Shown here: piece by piece, positions 22,096 through 29,589 of the stretch
Numbering within the stretch: position 1 is the stretch's first letter
How the letters are laid out: each line of letters opens with the position of its first letter
Position numbers and translations under genes: made by a program
Assembly (NCBI GenBank): GCA_050943435.1
Contig: JBMNPE010000006.1
Coordinates: 1 to 33,018, forward strand
DNA from: RGIG5675 sp050943435
Lineage (GTDB): Bacteria; Bacillota; Clostridia; Oscillospirales; Ruminococcaceae
Length of the DNA stretch: 33,018 nucleotides
Direction of reading: 5' to 3'
Notes under the pieces: model-generated
Databases searched by the model: none
Told to the model about the DNA's origin: nothing
Seen by the model: the letters and a program-made list of their open reading frames with translations, nothing else

Positions 22096-23868
22096 ATGGA
22101 TATAAAGATGCAGACCCGCATAGCGAGGATGCTGACACAGGTCATAGAGCCGATGCACTCCACCGAGCCGGTAGTAGAGGCAGGACCGGTCAAGACCGCC
22201 ATGCCTGCAGGCACCGACATAGAGCAGCCCTTCAAGCGTGCCACCCCTGAATCAGTCGGAATAAAGTCCCAGTATATAAAGGATTTCCTGACAGAGATCG
22301 ACAATGACAAGACCCTGGACCCGCACGCGATAATGATCATCCGCAGCGGAAAGGTAATCTCAGAGGCTTCTTTCGGCCCCTATTCAACACGCGACTGGCA
22401 CATAGAGTATTCGCTCACAAAGACGATCACCGGGCTCGCAGTGGGGATACTGTGGGACGAGGGAAAGATCGGCCTAGATGAATCTGTCTTCGAGATATTC
22501 GGAAAAAAGAGGCCGACTGCCATCATAGGCCGCGACCGCCCGCTCACAGTGAGGGACCTTCTCGGCATGCGCAGCGGTGCAAGCTTCAACGAGGTCGGGG
22601 TCTGCTGCAGCGACAACTGGGTGGAGGATTTCTTCGCCTCCGGGTTCAAATTCAAGCCCGGGGCAAAGTTCGACTACAACAGCATGAACACCTATATGCT
22701 CGCCGCGGCAGTCTGCAGGATTACAGGAATGACGCTGCGCCAGTACCTGGATCCCAGGCTGTTCGGACCACTCGGGATAAAGGACTACCTCTGGGAAGTG
22801 TCTCCCGAGGGCATAGAGCAGGGCGGCATGGGCCTGTACCTCAGGATAGAGGACATGGCCAAGATAGCCCAGATGATAATGGACAAAGGAGTCTGGAACG
22901 GAAAGCAGGTCGTGTCCTCAAAATGGATTGACACGATGACTGCAAAGCACTCCTTCTCTGGGACAAATTCGGACCTCTTCGACTACGGCTACCAGGTCTG
23001 GGTCGGGAGATATTCGGACTCCTTCCTGATGAACGGCCTTTTCGGCCAGAATGCCATCGGACTCAGGGACAAGAACATGATTATCTGCTCAAATTTCGGG
23101 AACAACGAAGCATTCCAGACGAGCAGCTATTTCTCCATACTGTCAAAATACTTCCTGAACGACGACTTCAAGCCTTCTGACCAGAGTCTTCCCGGAAATG
23201 CCCTCGCTGTGCACGGCCTGAGGGCACAGGAGAAGAAGCTCAGGGTTTCTGAAAGGGCAGTTGAGAACACAATTTTCCAGAGGATGTCCGAGGACCAGAT
23301 GCGCGACAGGATATGCGGGACGTATGCCCTCGATCCTCTCAAGTGCAGGTCGCTCAGCGTTATGCCGTTCCTGGTCCAGGTCATGCAGAACAACTTCACA
23401 AGGGGGACGGACAGGATCACCATTGAAGAAGCCCCTGAAGGCCCGGTCCTCACTTTCTATGAAAACGGGCACAGTCTGCGAATACCGACAGGCATCAAGG
23501 CGGTCCAGTACAGTACAGTAAACTACTACGGAGAACCTTATAAGATGTCAGGGCTCTGCAGGTTCGCCTTCAACGAGGACAATGTCCCGATCATGATCGT
23601 CGAGATAAGGCCGGTCGAGACCGTCAATTCCCGCAGGATCAAGATAACCCTCACGGACACGGGAATCTCAATGCAGTTTTCAGAGAATCCGGGATACTAT
23701 TTCATCAAGGACTACGTGAACAGCATGGAGGAGGGCTTCCTCACAAAGACCCTGGGGTTCATAAACACAAAGCTCGACCCGGACTACTTCGACTACAGGC
23801 TCACCAAGGTCATCTCCCCCACCATCACTGCCGAAAGGATCAGTTCCAAAGCGGACTCTGGTTCATGA
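22096..23868 (+). CDS. Cytosolic SxxK serine hydrolase (beta-lactamase/esterase class C fold)
   Basis: The 590-residue protein has the serine hydrolase core of the beta-lactamase-related family: the nucleophile motif SLTK (Ser106, Lys109), the second motif YNS (194-196), and NGLFGQNAIGL as the likely third-motif region. The core spans about 50-370. Residues 1-50 and the C-terminal 200 or so have no motif I recognise; the latter looks beta-rich and may be a separate substrate-recognition domain. No signal peptide is seen, so it probably acts in the cytosol, unlike penicillin-binding proteins. An esterase or amidase role is likely. It overlaps the GtrA-like gene by four bases (ATGA). Confidence 0.85.
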   Translation: MDIKMQTRIARMLTQVIEPMHSTEPVVEAGPVKTAMPAGTDIEQPFKRATPESVGIKSQYIKDFLTEIDNDKTLDPHAIMIIRSGKVISEASFGPYSTRDWHIEYSLTKTITGLAVGILWDEGKIGLDESVFEIFGKKRPTAIIGRDRPLTVRDLLGMRSGASFNEVGVCCSDNWVEDFFASGFKFKPGAKFDYNSMNTYMLAAAVCRITGMTLRQYLDPRLFGPLGIKDYLWEVSPEGIEQGGMGLYLRIEDMAKIAQMIMDKGVWNGKQVVSSKWIDTMTAKHSFSGTNSDLFDYGYQVWVGRYSDSFLMNGLFGQNAIGLRDKNMIICSNFGNNEAFQTSSYFSILSKYFLNDDFKPSDQSLPGNALAVHGLRAQEKKLRVSERAVENTIFQRMSEDQMRDRICGTYALDPLKCRSLSVMPFLVQVMQNNFTRGTDRITIEEAPEGPVLTFYENGHSLRIPTGIKAVQYSTVNYYGEPYKMSGLCRFAFNEDNVPIMIVEIRPVETVNSRRIKITLTDTGISMQFSENPGYYFIKDYVNSMEEGFLTKTLGFINTKLDPDYFDYRLTKVISPTITAERISSKADSGS

Positions 23869-24362
23869 AGAAATTCTTCAAAAGATTATTCACCGGAAAG
23901 GCGGACAGCCTTTTAATCGAGTTCCTGCGTTCGATAATCGTCGGCGTCACGTCATGGCTTGTCGACTTCGGCGTACTGGCACTGCTCAAGGAGGCCTTCG
24001 GTGCTGATGCACTCGCTGCCTCCGTCCTCTCATTCATCCTTGGGACGGCGCTCAACTATTACCTGAGCACAAACTGGGCCTACGCGAGCACAAATGTCGA
24101 CAACGGGGTAAAGCGCTTCATCATCTTCCTTGCGATTTCAGCCGTAGGACTAGGGATAAACAGTGCTGTGATATGGCTGTTTGACAGGAAGCTCACAGAG
24201 ACCGGGGCTCTCGGCAGCCTGATCCCGGTCCGATACTACTACATGGTCGGAAAGGTGTGTGCAGGCATAGTTGGATACCTGTGGAACTTCACAGCAAAGA
24301 AGTTCATTTTATACAGAGAGCCCAAGGGCAGTGACAAAACAGACACTGAGGACAGTAAGTAA
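23865..24362 (+). CDS. GtrA-family membrane protein
   Basis: GtrA-like proteins are small four-span membrane proteins linked to moving lipid-linked sugars. This 165-residue protein begins with a basic segment (KKFFKRLFTGK), then FLRSIIVGVTSWLVDFGVLALL, ILGTALNYYLSTNWAY, a third span (IIFLAISAVGLGINSAVIWLF) and a fourth ending in LWNFTAKKFILYR, which is the family's typical C-terminus. Its ATG overlaps the stop of the serine hydrolase, so the two are translationally coupled. No glycosyltransferase is nearby, and the pairing with a hydrolase is unusual. Confidence 0.88.
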   Translation: MKKFFKRLFTGKADSLLIEFLRSIIVGVTSWLVDFGVLALLKEAFGADALAASVLSFILGTALNYYLSTNWAYASTNVDNGVKRFIIFLAISAVGLGINSAVIWLFDRKLTETGALGSLIPVRYYYMVGKVCAGIVGYLWNFTAKKFILYREPKGSDKTDTEDSK

Positions 24363-24369
24363 CAAGAAA

Positions 24370-24398
24370 GGGCCTCCGGATGATCCGGAGGCCCTTTT
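24370..24398. terminator. Bidirectional terminator
   Basis: A perfect 11-bp stem (24370-24380 with 24384-24394, 3-base loop) is followed by TTTT on the plus strand and TTTCTT on the minus strand. It separates the convergent GtrA-like gene and nucleoside hydrolase gene. Confidence 0.92.
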
Positions 24399-24413
24399 CT
24401 TCTCATCTATTCC

Positions 24414-25388
24414 TTATTTTGCAAGCTTTGTGAAGAGGTCATAGAAGATCTTGTCCCTCTTGACCCCGTATACGTATCTCATGAGATGCCTGGAATGGTC
24501 AGCGGCATAGTGGTCGTCGTATTCGTCTATTGGCGTGTGTTCTATCCTGTCCGACTCGAAGCTCTTGTCGACGAGCCATGCGACAGCCGTGACATCCCAG
24601 ATGGAGCGGGTCCATGTAGGTATCTTGTTGAACTGTGCGGCCTCCTTGATAGTGATGTCCACGAGGTAGTCGCACAGCGGGCTCTTTCCCTTCATCCAGT
24701 GCTCGAGTTCCGGCTGGGAAGTTGAGAATCCTGATACGACTCCCATGCAGGGCAGCAGCACAAGCGGAACCTTGCTGTCGAATATGACCCTTGCGGAAGT
24801 CACGTCCTGAAGCATGTTGAATTCGTGGGAGGAGTTCCACTCGAACGAATGTCCTCCGAGCCAGATGAGGACTATCCTCTCAACTATGGAAGGGTCTTCC
24901 AGAATCGCAGAGGCCACATTTGTTATTGCCCCGATAGCTATGACATAAAGGGGATTTTCGCGGCTGTAGCTCTTGGACCTCTCCACGAGATTGTCCGCAG
25001 CGGCGGACTTCACAGGTTCTCTCCTGCCTTCCTCCATGAACATCTCGGACCCCTTGAAGACGTTCTTCTTGAGCTCGTCCTCGCCCATGAAGCTCAGTAT
25101 GTTCATGATCTCGTTGTAGCTTAGCTCCATGCCCCTCTTGGGTCCGCCGCTCTTCTCGTTGTCGAAAGGAGCCGCATAGATGGCCTTTACAGCCATCCTG
25201 TCCGGGGACCTCAGGGCATATGCTATGGCGTACTGGTCGTCGATCTCATTGAAAGTATCTGTGTCAATGACCACGTCGACTTTCCTCTCGGGCCATTTGA
25301 GCATCTCGAGGATTCTGATGTCGTCATCGATCACGTCATCGGCCCTGTCGCCGACATACCTGGACCTGTCAAAGAACTTCTGAGACAT
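24414..25388 (-). CDS. Divergent nucleoside hydrolase-family protein (NH-3)
   Basis: At 324 residues this protein keeps the nucleoside hydrolase plan but differs at key points. The N-terminal metal site is VVIDTDTFNEIDDQ (39-52) instead of DxDTGxDD and is preceded by an extra 35 or so residues. VIAIGAITNVASAI (149-162), IVLIWLGG (172-179) and HEFNMLQD (188-195) take the other usual places. The position of the catalytic His-Asp pair reads WD (264-265, SIWDVTAVAW). The Asp/Asn metal ligands are thus largely kept but the leaving-group His is Trp. It is transcribed alone from a promoter at 25446-25454. It may hydrolyse a non-standard nucleoside or another N-glycoside. Confidence 0.85.
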   Translation of the reverse strand: MSQKFFDRSRYVGDRADDVIDDDIRILEMLKWPERKVDVVIDTDTFNEIDDQYAIAYALRSPDRMAVKAIYAAPFDNEKSGGPKRGMELSYNEIMNILSFMGEDELKKNVFKGSEMFMEEGRREPVKSAAADNLVERSKSYSRENPLYVIAIGAITNVASAILEDPSIVERIVLIWLGGHSFEWNSSHEFNMLQDVTSARVIFDSKVPLVLLPCMGVVSGFSTSQPELEHWMKGKSPLCDYLVDITIKEAAQFNKIPTWTRSIWDVTAVAWLVDKSFESDRIEHTPIDEYDDHYAADHSRHLMRYVYGVKRDKIFYDLFTKLAK

Positions 25389-25445
25389 AATTCAACCTCC
25401 GCTGTATTTCTCCGGACACAAGAGCCCGGCCTTATTCATGAGAGA

Positions 25446-25454
25446 ATTATATCA
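25446..25454 (-). promoter_or_regulatory. Extended -10 promoter for NH-3
   Basis: TGATATAAT on the minus strand, with no good -35. It lies between the J-domain gene stop and the NH-3 start. Since no terminator follows the J-domain gene, some read-through from that operon is also likely. Confidence 0.72.
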
Positions 25455-25480
25455 GATGAGGGCTTCCTCTGGATACAGTC

Positions 25481-26203
25481 CTAGCAGCCGAAAAAGCCGC
25501 AGAACAGCCTCGCGAGCAGGAGTCCGAGGCATATCCCGCCGAATGTGCCGGGATTGGGATTGCCGTACCCGCGCTCCGTCTCTGCATATGACCTTCCGCC
25601 GCGCGAAAACTCGTTGTAGAGGTGCACGTAATTTACGTTGTTCGGCTCCATCTTTGCCGCCGTGCGGGCGTGGTCAAGGGCAGTTATGTTGTTGCCGAGC
25701 CCGGCGTTTGCAATTGCGCTGAGGTAATACCACTCCGCCGTCTTGTTCTCTATTCCTGCAAGCACATTGAGTGCCTCGGAATACCTCTTGGCTGCTATGT
25801 AGCTCCTTGCAGCGGAAAAGTATTTCCCGCCCGAGGAGTACTGACCGCTGTATGTGGAGCCGTAGCTTCCGGTGGACCCGTAGTCGTCCCTGTATGTATA
25901 GTTGAACCCGAAAGGCCCGAAATCGCCGAACGGGCTGTAATAGTCAGAGCGCGGCCTCGTGTCGGCATAGGCGCTTCCGTAGGAGCTGCTGCTCTGATAG
26001 GAGCTCCTCGAGGCTGCCTGGCCGCTCCTTATCTGCTCGTAGGCGCTGTTGATCTCGCTCATTTTCTTTTTTGCAGTCTCGTCGCCGGGGTTGAGGTCGG
26101 GATGGTACTTCTTGGCGAGTTTCAGGTATGCCTTCCTTATCTCCTCTTCGCTTGCGGAAGGGGAGACACCGAGCACTTCATATGGATCTCTGTAATCACT
26201 CAT
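25481..26203 (-). CDS. J-domain protein with low-complexity linker and TPR-like C-terminus
   Basis: J-domain proteins stimulate the ATPase of a DnaK-type chaperone. In this 240-residue protein the J domain (about 5-65) has the essential HPD at 34-36. It is followed by a Ser/Tyr/Gly-rich linker (about 70-130), then helical pairs resembling a tetratricopeptide unit (about 130-200, SYIAAKRYSEALNVLAGI and ALDHARTAAKMEPNN). The last 18 residues are hydrophobic and Cys-containing, suggesting membrane association. It lacks DnaJ's zinc and C-terminal domains, so it is not DnaJ itself. Its ATG overlaps the DUF5685 gene stop by four bases. The longer frame back to 26245 has no support. Confidence 0.88.
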   Translation of the reverse strand: MSDYRDPYEVLGVSPSASEEEIRKAYLKLAKKYHPDLNPGDETAKKKMSEINSAYEQIRSGQAASRSSYQSSSSYGSAYADTRPRSDYYSPFGDFGPFGFNYTYRDDYGSTGSYGSTYSGQYSSGGKYFSAARSYIAAKRYSEALNVLAGIENKTAEWYYLSAIANAGLGNNITALDHARTAAKMEPNNVNYVHLYNEFSRGGRSYAETERGYGNPNPGTFGGICLGLLLARLFCGFFGC

Positions 26204-27021
26204 ACAGCTGCCAGCTTCTTCCCCTTCTGGCGCCACTTGGTCCACACACCTGAATAAAGGATGTTCTTCATGAGCTCATAGTCGTACTTTAGGTGCATCC
26301 TCTCGAATATGTCTGTTGCCGTCGATATGAGCATGGTCAGGATGGCCTCCTGGTCGCCGCCGTTCTCGACGATCTCGGAAAAGGCATTGTACCTGTTCTT
26401 CTTTTTATCCTCTTCGTAGTCGCAGAATGCATCCATCGTATATATGAATTCCCCTAAATAGCGTCCGAACTCCCTCAGCATGGGAGCGTACTTGTCATTG
26501 TCCTTCCAGACGAAAATCTCCCCGAGAAGGCTCCCGAAGCAGTCCGCAGCCTTGTCAGGATCGTGCGTCCCGTTCTTCTCAAGCTCCGTCAGCCTGTTTA
26601 TGCAGTATTCCACCGCATTGCCCTGTCTCGGCCAGTTTTTGCAGATTTCTTCCTTCTGCGGAAGCAGCATCTTGTAGGTAGTGAGCATGGCGACATTCCT
26701 GTCGTCATTCCATCCGTCAAGACAGCTGTATATTGCAAGCAGCACGTCCATGTCCGCAACATAGTCGAGAACGGGACTTCTCGTGTATCTGCTTATCTTG
26801 AGCGGATGCACAAAGCAGCGCTTGGATCCGTTCTCCTCTTCAGGATGATACACGGAGGAGAGCATGATCGCGAGGAATGTCATGTCGTAGTTGATTGAAA
26901 TCCTTGAAAATTCCCCGTGCCTGTCCTTCAGCGTCCAGCAGAGGCCGCAGTACATGCTCTTGTATCTCTTTTTGTCCTCCTCCGACAGGGAATCGGTGTT
27001 GGCTATCACGTAACCGAACAT
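26200..27021 (-). CDS. DUF5685-family protein
   Basis: A 273-residue soluble, largely helical protein that I recognise as DUF5685 from its start (MFGYVIANTDSLSEEDKKRY), the block MYCGLCWTLKDRHGEFSR and YDMTFLAIML. Conserved cysteines occur at CGLC and at CFVHP, and there is an Asp/Glu-rich helix (DAFCDYEEDKKKNRYNAF) reminiscent of metal-binding helical bundles. No function is established. AGGAGA lies 9 bases before the ATG. It is sandwiched between the zinc-ribbon membrane protein and the J-domain protein with overlaps or gaps of a few bases, so the three probably work together. Confidence 0.85.
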   Translation of the reverse strand: MFGYVIANTDSLSEEDKKRYKSMYCGLCWTLKDRHGEFSRISINYDMTFLAIMLSSVYHPEEENGSKRCFVHPLKISRYTRSPVLDYVADMDVLLAIYSCLDGWNDDRNVAMLTTYKMLLPQKEEICKNWPRQGNAVEYCINRLTELEKNGTHDPDKAADCFGSLLGEIFVWKDNDKYAPMLREFGRYLGEFIYTMDAFCDYEEDKKKNRYNAFSEIVENGGDQEAILTMLISTATDIFERMHLKYDYELMKNILYSGVWTKWRQKGKKLAAV

Positions 27022-27024
27022 ACA

Positions 27025-27456
27025 CTAGGTTCTCCTGACAAACTCGGTGCTGCACTTAGGGCACGTTATGCTCACGTTTCCCTTGCCCTTGGGTATCCTC
27101 ACGGTCACTCCGCATCCCGGGCACTTGAAGTACTTGTAATCCCTGCGGTCAAGCACCCTTGTGCCGTCCTTTCCGCTTCTGCGGAACAGTTTGGTCTTGA
27201 AGGAGATGTATTTTTTGTATTCGGCAGACCTCTTCTCGAAGTTTCTCGAAAAAGCCCTGTAGAGGCCCCAGAAGGCAGACGCCAGGGCGAGCACCCTGAG
27301 GATGTCACCGGAGAGCTTGCCGTAAAGGAACAGCGACGGCACAAAGAACACCGCCGCAGCTATGAGCAGCAGCTTCGAGAGCTCGTCGAAGCCGTACCTC
27401 CCCGCCATAATCATATCCTTGAATCCGCCTCTGTACCTCAAAGCTTCCTTCTCCAT
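27025..27456 (-). CDS. Membrane-anchored zinc-ribbon protein
   Basis: This 143-residue protein has two hydrophobic stretches (about 27-45 and 50-65), a basic middle region and a C-terminal zinc ribbon with two CxxC knuckles, FKCPGCGV and ITCPKCST. The block GRYGFDELSK near residue 19 is shared with small Clostridial membrane proteins. The start is uncertain: the ATG at 27456 has only a weak ribosome site, and ATGs 14 and 16 codons later have AAGG nearby. It is the first gene of the trio with DUF5685 and the J-domain protein, preceded by an AT-rich promoter-like stretch (about 27485-27540). Confidence 0.8.
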   Translation of the reverse strand: MEKEALRYRGGFKDMIMAGRYGFDELSKLLLIAAAVFFVPSLFLYGKLSGDILRVLALASAFWGLYRAFSRNFEKRSAEYKKYISFKTKLFRRSGKDGTRVLDRRDYKYFKCPGCGVTVRIPKGKGNVSITCPKCSTEFVRRT

Positions 27457-27587
27457 CTCTAAAGAGGACCTGCCGGCCCGTTATCGATAGTCAAATTCTA
27501 ATTTGCAATTATTAATCATATATTACGAAAATGAGAATTTTTGCGGGCCGAAGGGCCTATTTCAGGCCTTTTTAGCCAAATAGCCAG

Positions 27588-27621
27588 ACGGATCCCGGAG
27601 CACCACGGCCTCGGGATCCGT
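27588..27621 (-). terminator. Hairpin after the Mrp ATPase gene
   Basis: Perfect 10-bp arms (27588-27597 and 27612-27621) lie just after the minus-strand stop at 27636. The following T-content is low (CTGGCTATTT), so it may be a weak terminator or an mRNA-end stabiliser. Confidence 0.6.
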
Positions 27622-27635
27622 CCCTCTGGAGCCGG

Positions 27636-28469
27636 TTATTTCTCCGGCATCTTTTCGAGCCTGTCGGCGAATTCGTCGAGCCAATCCCCTCCTATGAGCT
27701 CCATCTCTCCCCTGTCGCAGATGCCCGCGATGTCGGGGTCAATGGGTATCCTGGCCACGTTTTCTATGCCGAGCTTTGCGGCGGTCTCGTCCACCCTGCT
27801 CTTTCCGAATATCTCGTATCTTGTGCCGCATGACGGGCACTCAAAGTAGGACATGTTTTCGACGATGCCCTCAGTCTTTATGTTCATGAGCCTGGCCATG
27901 TTGTAGGCCTTTTCCACGATCATCCCGACGAGCTCCTGGGGAGATGTCACTATCACTGCGCCTTCCACCGGGATGGACTGGAATACGGTGAGGGGCACGT
28001 CCCCGGTTCCCGGCGGCATGTCTATGAACAGGTAGTCGACGTCCTTCCAGATGACGCTCGTCCAGAACTGCGTCACCATGCTGGCTATTATAGGTCCTCG
28101 CCACACCACGGGGTCAGTCTCGTTCTCCAGAAGAAGGTTGAGCGAGATTATCTGGATCCCGGTGTTCGTCCTGACGGGCATTATGGCCTCTCCGGTGCCG
28201 TAGCACTTGTCCTTTATGCCGAAGGCCTTCGGGATCGAAGGCCCGGTTATATCCGCATCGAGGATGGCAGCATTCAGCCCGCGCCTCTGCATAGTCACTG
28301 CAAGCAGGGAAGTGACGAATGACTTTCCAACCCCGCCCTTCCCGCTCATGACGGCGATTATATGCTTGACGCTAGACTCCGGAAGCGGATCCTTGAGAAA
28401 CGAGGCGTTCTCGCGAGACTCGCAGTTCTGGCTGCAGTTGCTGCAGTCATGATTGCATTCTTCGCTCAT
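27636..28469 (-). CDS. Mrp/NBP35-family P-loop ATPase (iron-sulfur cluster carrier)
   Basis: Mrp proteins bind and hand over 4Fe-4S clusters in the cytosol. The 277-residue protein has an N-terminal Cys cluster (Cys5, 9, 12, 16), the deviant Walker A GKGGVGKS (43-50), the switch DADITGPSIPKAFG, and LFIDMPPGTGD as Walker B. The C-terminal cluster-binding CxxC is in ECPSCGTRYEIFG. The N-terminal cysteines resemble those of NBP35-type proteins, with shorter spacing. I start it at 28469 (MSEECNH), with AAGGTG about 6 bases upstream. It is a single-gene unit behind its own promoter. Confidence 0.93.
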   Translation of the reverse strand: MSEECNHDCSNCSQNCESRENASFLKDPLPESSVKHIIAVMSGKGGVGKSFVTSLLAVTMQRRGLNAAILDADITGPSIPKAFGIKDKCYGTGEAIMPVRTNTGIQIISLNLLLENETDPVVWRGPIIASMVTQFWTSVIWKDVDYLFIDMPPGTGDVPLTVFQSIPVEGAVIVTSPQELVGMIVEKAYNMARLMNIKTEGIVENMSYFECPSCGTRYEIFGKSRVDETAAKLGIENVARIPIDPDIAGICDRGEMELIGGDWLDEFADRLEKMPEK

Positions 28470-28504
28470 TTGCGCACCTTCTATAAACATTATTAAGCAT
28501 TTGG

Positions 28505-28533
28505 ATTATAGCAGAACACCTGTTGTTCAACAA
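28505..28533 (-). promoter_or_regulatory. Promoter of the Mrp ATPase gene
   Basis: TGCTATAAT (28505-28513) is an extended -10; TTGTTG (28528-28533) stands 17 bases upstream of TATAAT. The -35 lies within a small palindrome, TTGTTCAACAA (28523-28533), a possible operator. Confidence 0.75.
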
Positions 28534-28593
28534 GCCGACCAATCACGGCGTCCAATAATGGTTCTTTTACCGAAAAGAAAATTGCATCCGGAA

Positions 28594-28602
28594 TGATATA
28601 AT
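28594..28602 (+). promoter_or_regulatory. Extended -10 promoter for NH-4/NH-5
   Basis: TGATATAAT with no clear -35; initiation near 28609 gives a leader of about 27 bases before the TTG start at 28636. Confidence 0.74.
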
Positions 28603-28635
28603 TTACTGGAATTTAACTGCGAAGGGGGAACTCCA

Positions 28636-29589
28636 TTGGCAATCAAGGCAATTTACGACTGCGACACCGGCGGGGATGACGCGACATCCATAGCCATCGG
28701 GGCCGCAAGCAGGAACATAGACATACTGGGCATCACCACGAATTTCGGAAACCTGTCCCTTGAGCAGACTCTGAGGAACACCCTCGAGCTTGTCGACTAT
28801 CTCGGGGCAGACATCCCCGTCGCGAAGGGAAGCAGCGTCCCGCTCTGGAGACCGCTCTGGGTGGGCTCGAAAGAGGAAAGGCGCCTTCCGATACCGGGGA
28901 TCAAAGAGGCCAGTTCAAAGCCGGTGGAGGAGGAAGCCTGGGAGTTCATCGCCGACAGGCTTCGCGAATCCGACACGAAGGTCACGCTGATCCCGCTGGC
29001 TCCACTTACGAATATTGCAAAGCTAATGATGTTTGAGCCGGACCTCGTAAAGGAAAAGGTCGGGGACATAATAATCATGGGAGGCTCCATGGGCTGGGGC
29101 AACGAATCCCCTGCAGCAGAGCTCAATTTCTATGCGGATCCCGAGGCTGCTGCTGTCGTGTTTTCATTCGGAATGCCTATAGTTATGGCCGGGCTCAACG
29201 TCTGCGAGAAGGCCTATATAACCGCAGAGGACAACAGGCGCTTCAAGGACATCGGCACGAAGCCGGCAAAGGTGTTCTACAGCCTCTGTGAATATGGAAT
29301 AGAGAATTACGGCTTCCACATGCAGCAGCTGGTCGGGGAACCTGCCATACAGATGTACGACAGCCTTCCGTCGGTATACGCACTCCACCCGGAGATCTTC
29401 ACGTACGAAGACGCACATGTGACTATAGAGATCGATTCTCCCATGACCGCCGGAATGTCCATATGCGACACGAGGCCCCCGTTCTTCCACAACGACGGAA
29501 GCCTCAAGAAGAACGTAAAGGTCCTCACCGGCCTTGACCGGGCAAAATACTTCGACATTCTCGAAGAGACATTCAGGGAGGCGGAATGA
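28636..29589 (+). CDS. Nucleoside hydrolase-family protein (NH-4), TTG start
   Basis: The 317-residue protein has DCDTGGDD (8-15), LAPLTNIAK (120-128), IIIMGGSMG (144-152) and ELNFYADPEAA (161-171), so the metal and ribose site is intact. The final Asp is kept but the preceding catalytic His is Tyr240 (MYDSLPSV). The start is a TTG at 28636 with GGGGG 7 bases upstream; no other start keeps the N-terminal metal motif intact. It overlaps NH-5 by four bases. Its active site suggests a substrate whose base is released differently from inosine or uridine. Confidence 0.88.
   Translation: MAIKAIYDCDTGGDDATSIAIGAASRNIDILGITTNFGNLSLEQTLRNTLELVDYLGADIPVAKGSSVPLWRPLWVGSKEERRLPIPGIKEASSKPVEEEAWEFIADRLRESDTKVTLIPLAPLTNIAKLMMFEPDLVKEKVGDIIIMGGSMGWGNESPAAELNFYADPEAAAVVFSFGMPIVMAGLNVCEKAYITAEDNRRFKDIGTKPAKVFYSLCEYGIENYGFHMQQLVGEPAIQMYDSLPSVYALHPEIFTYEDAHVTIEIDSPMTAGMSICDTRPPFFHNDGSLKKNVKVLTGLDRAKYFDILEETFREAE

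Noticed and set aside
27545..27580. Small GGCC-rich hairpins with T-rich flanks between the zinc-ribbon and Mrp genes
   Set aside because: Stems are short or bulged and no gene on the matching strand ends there, so I do not call a terminator.
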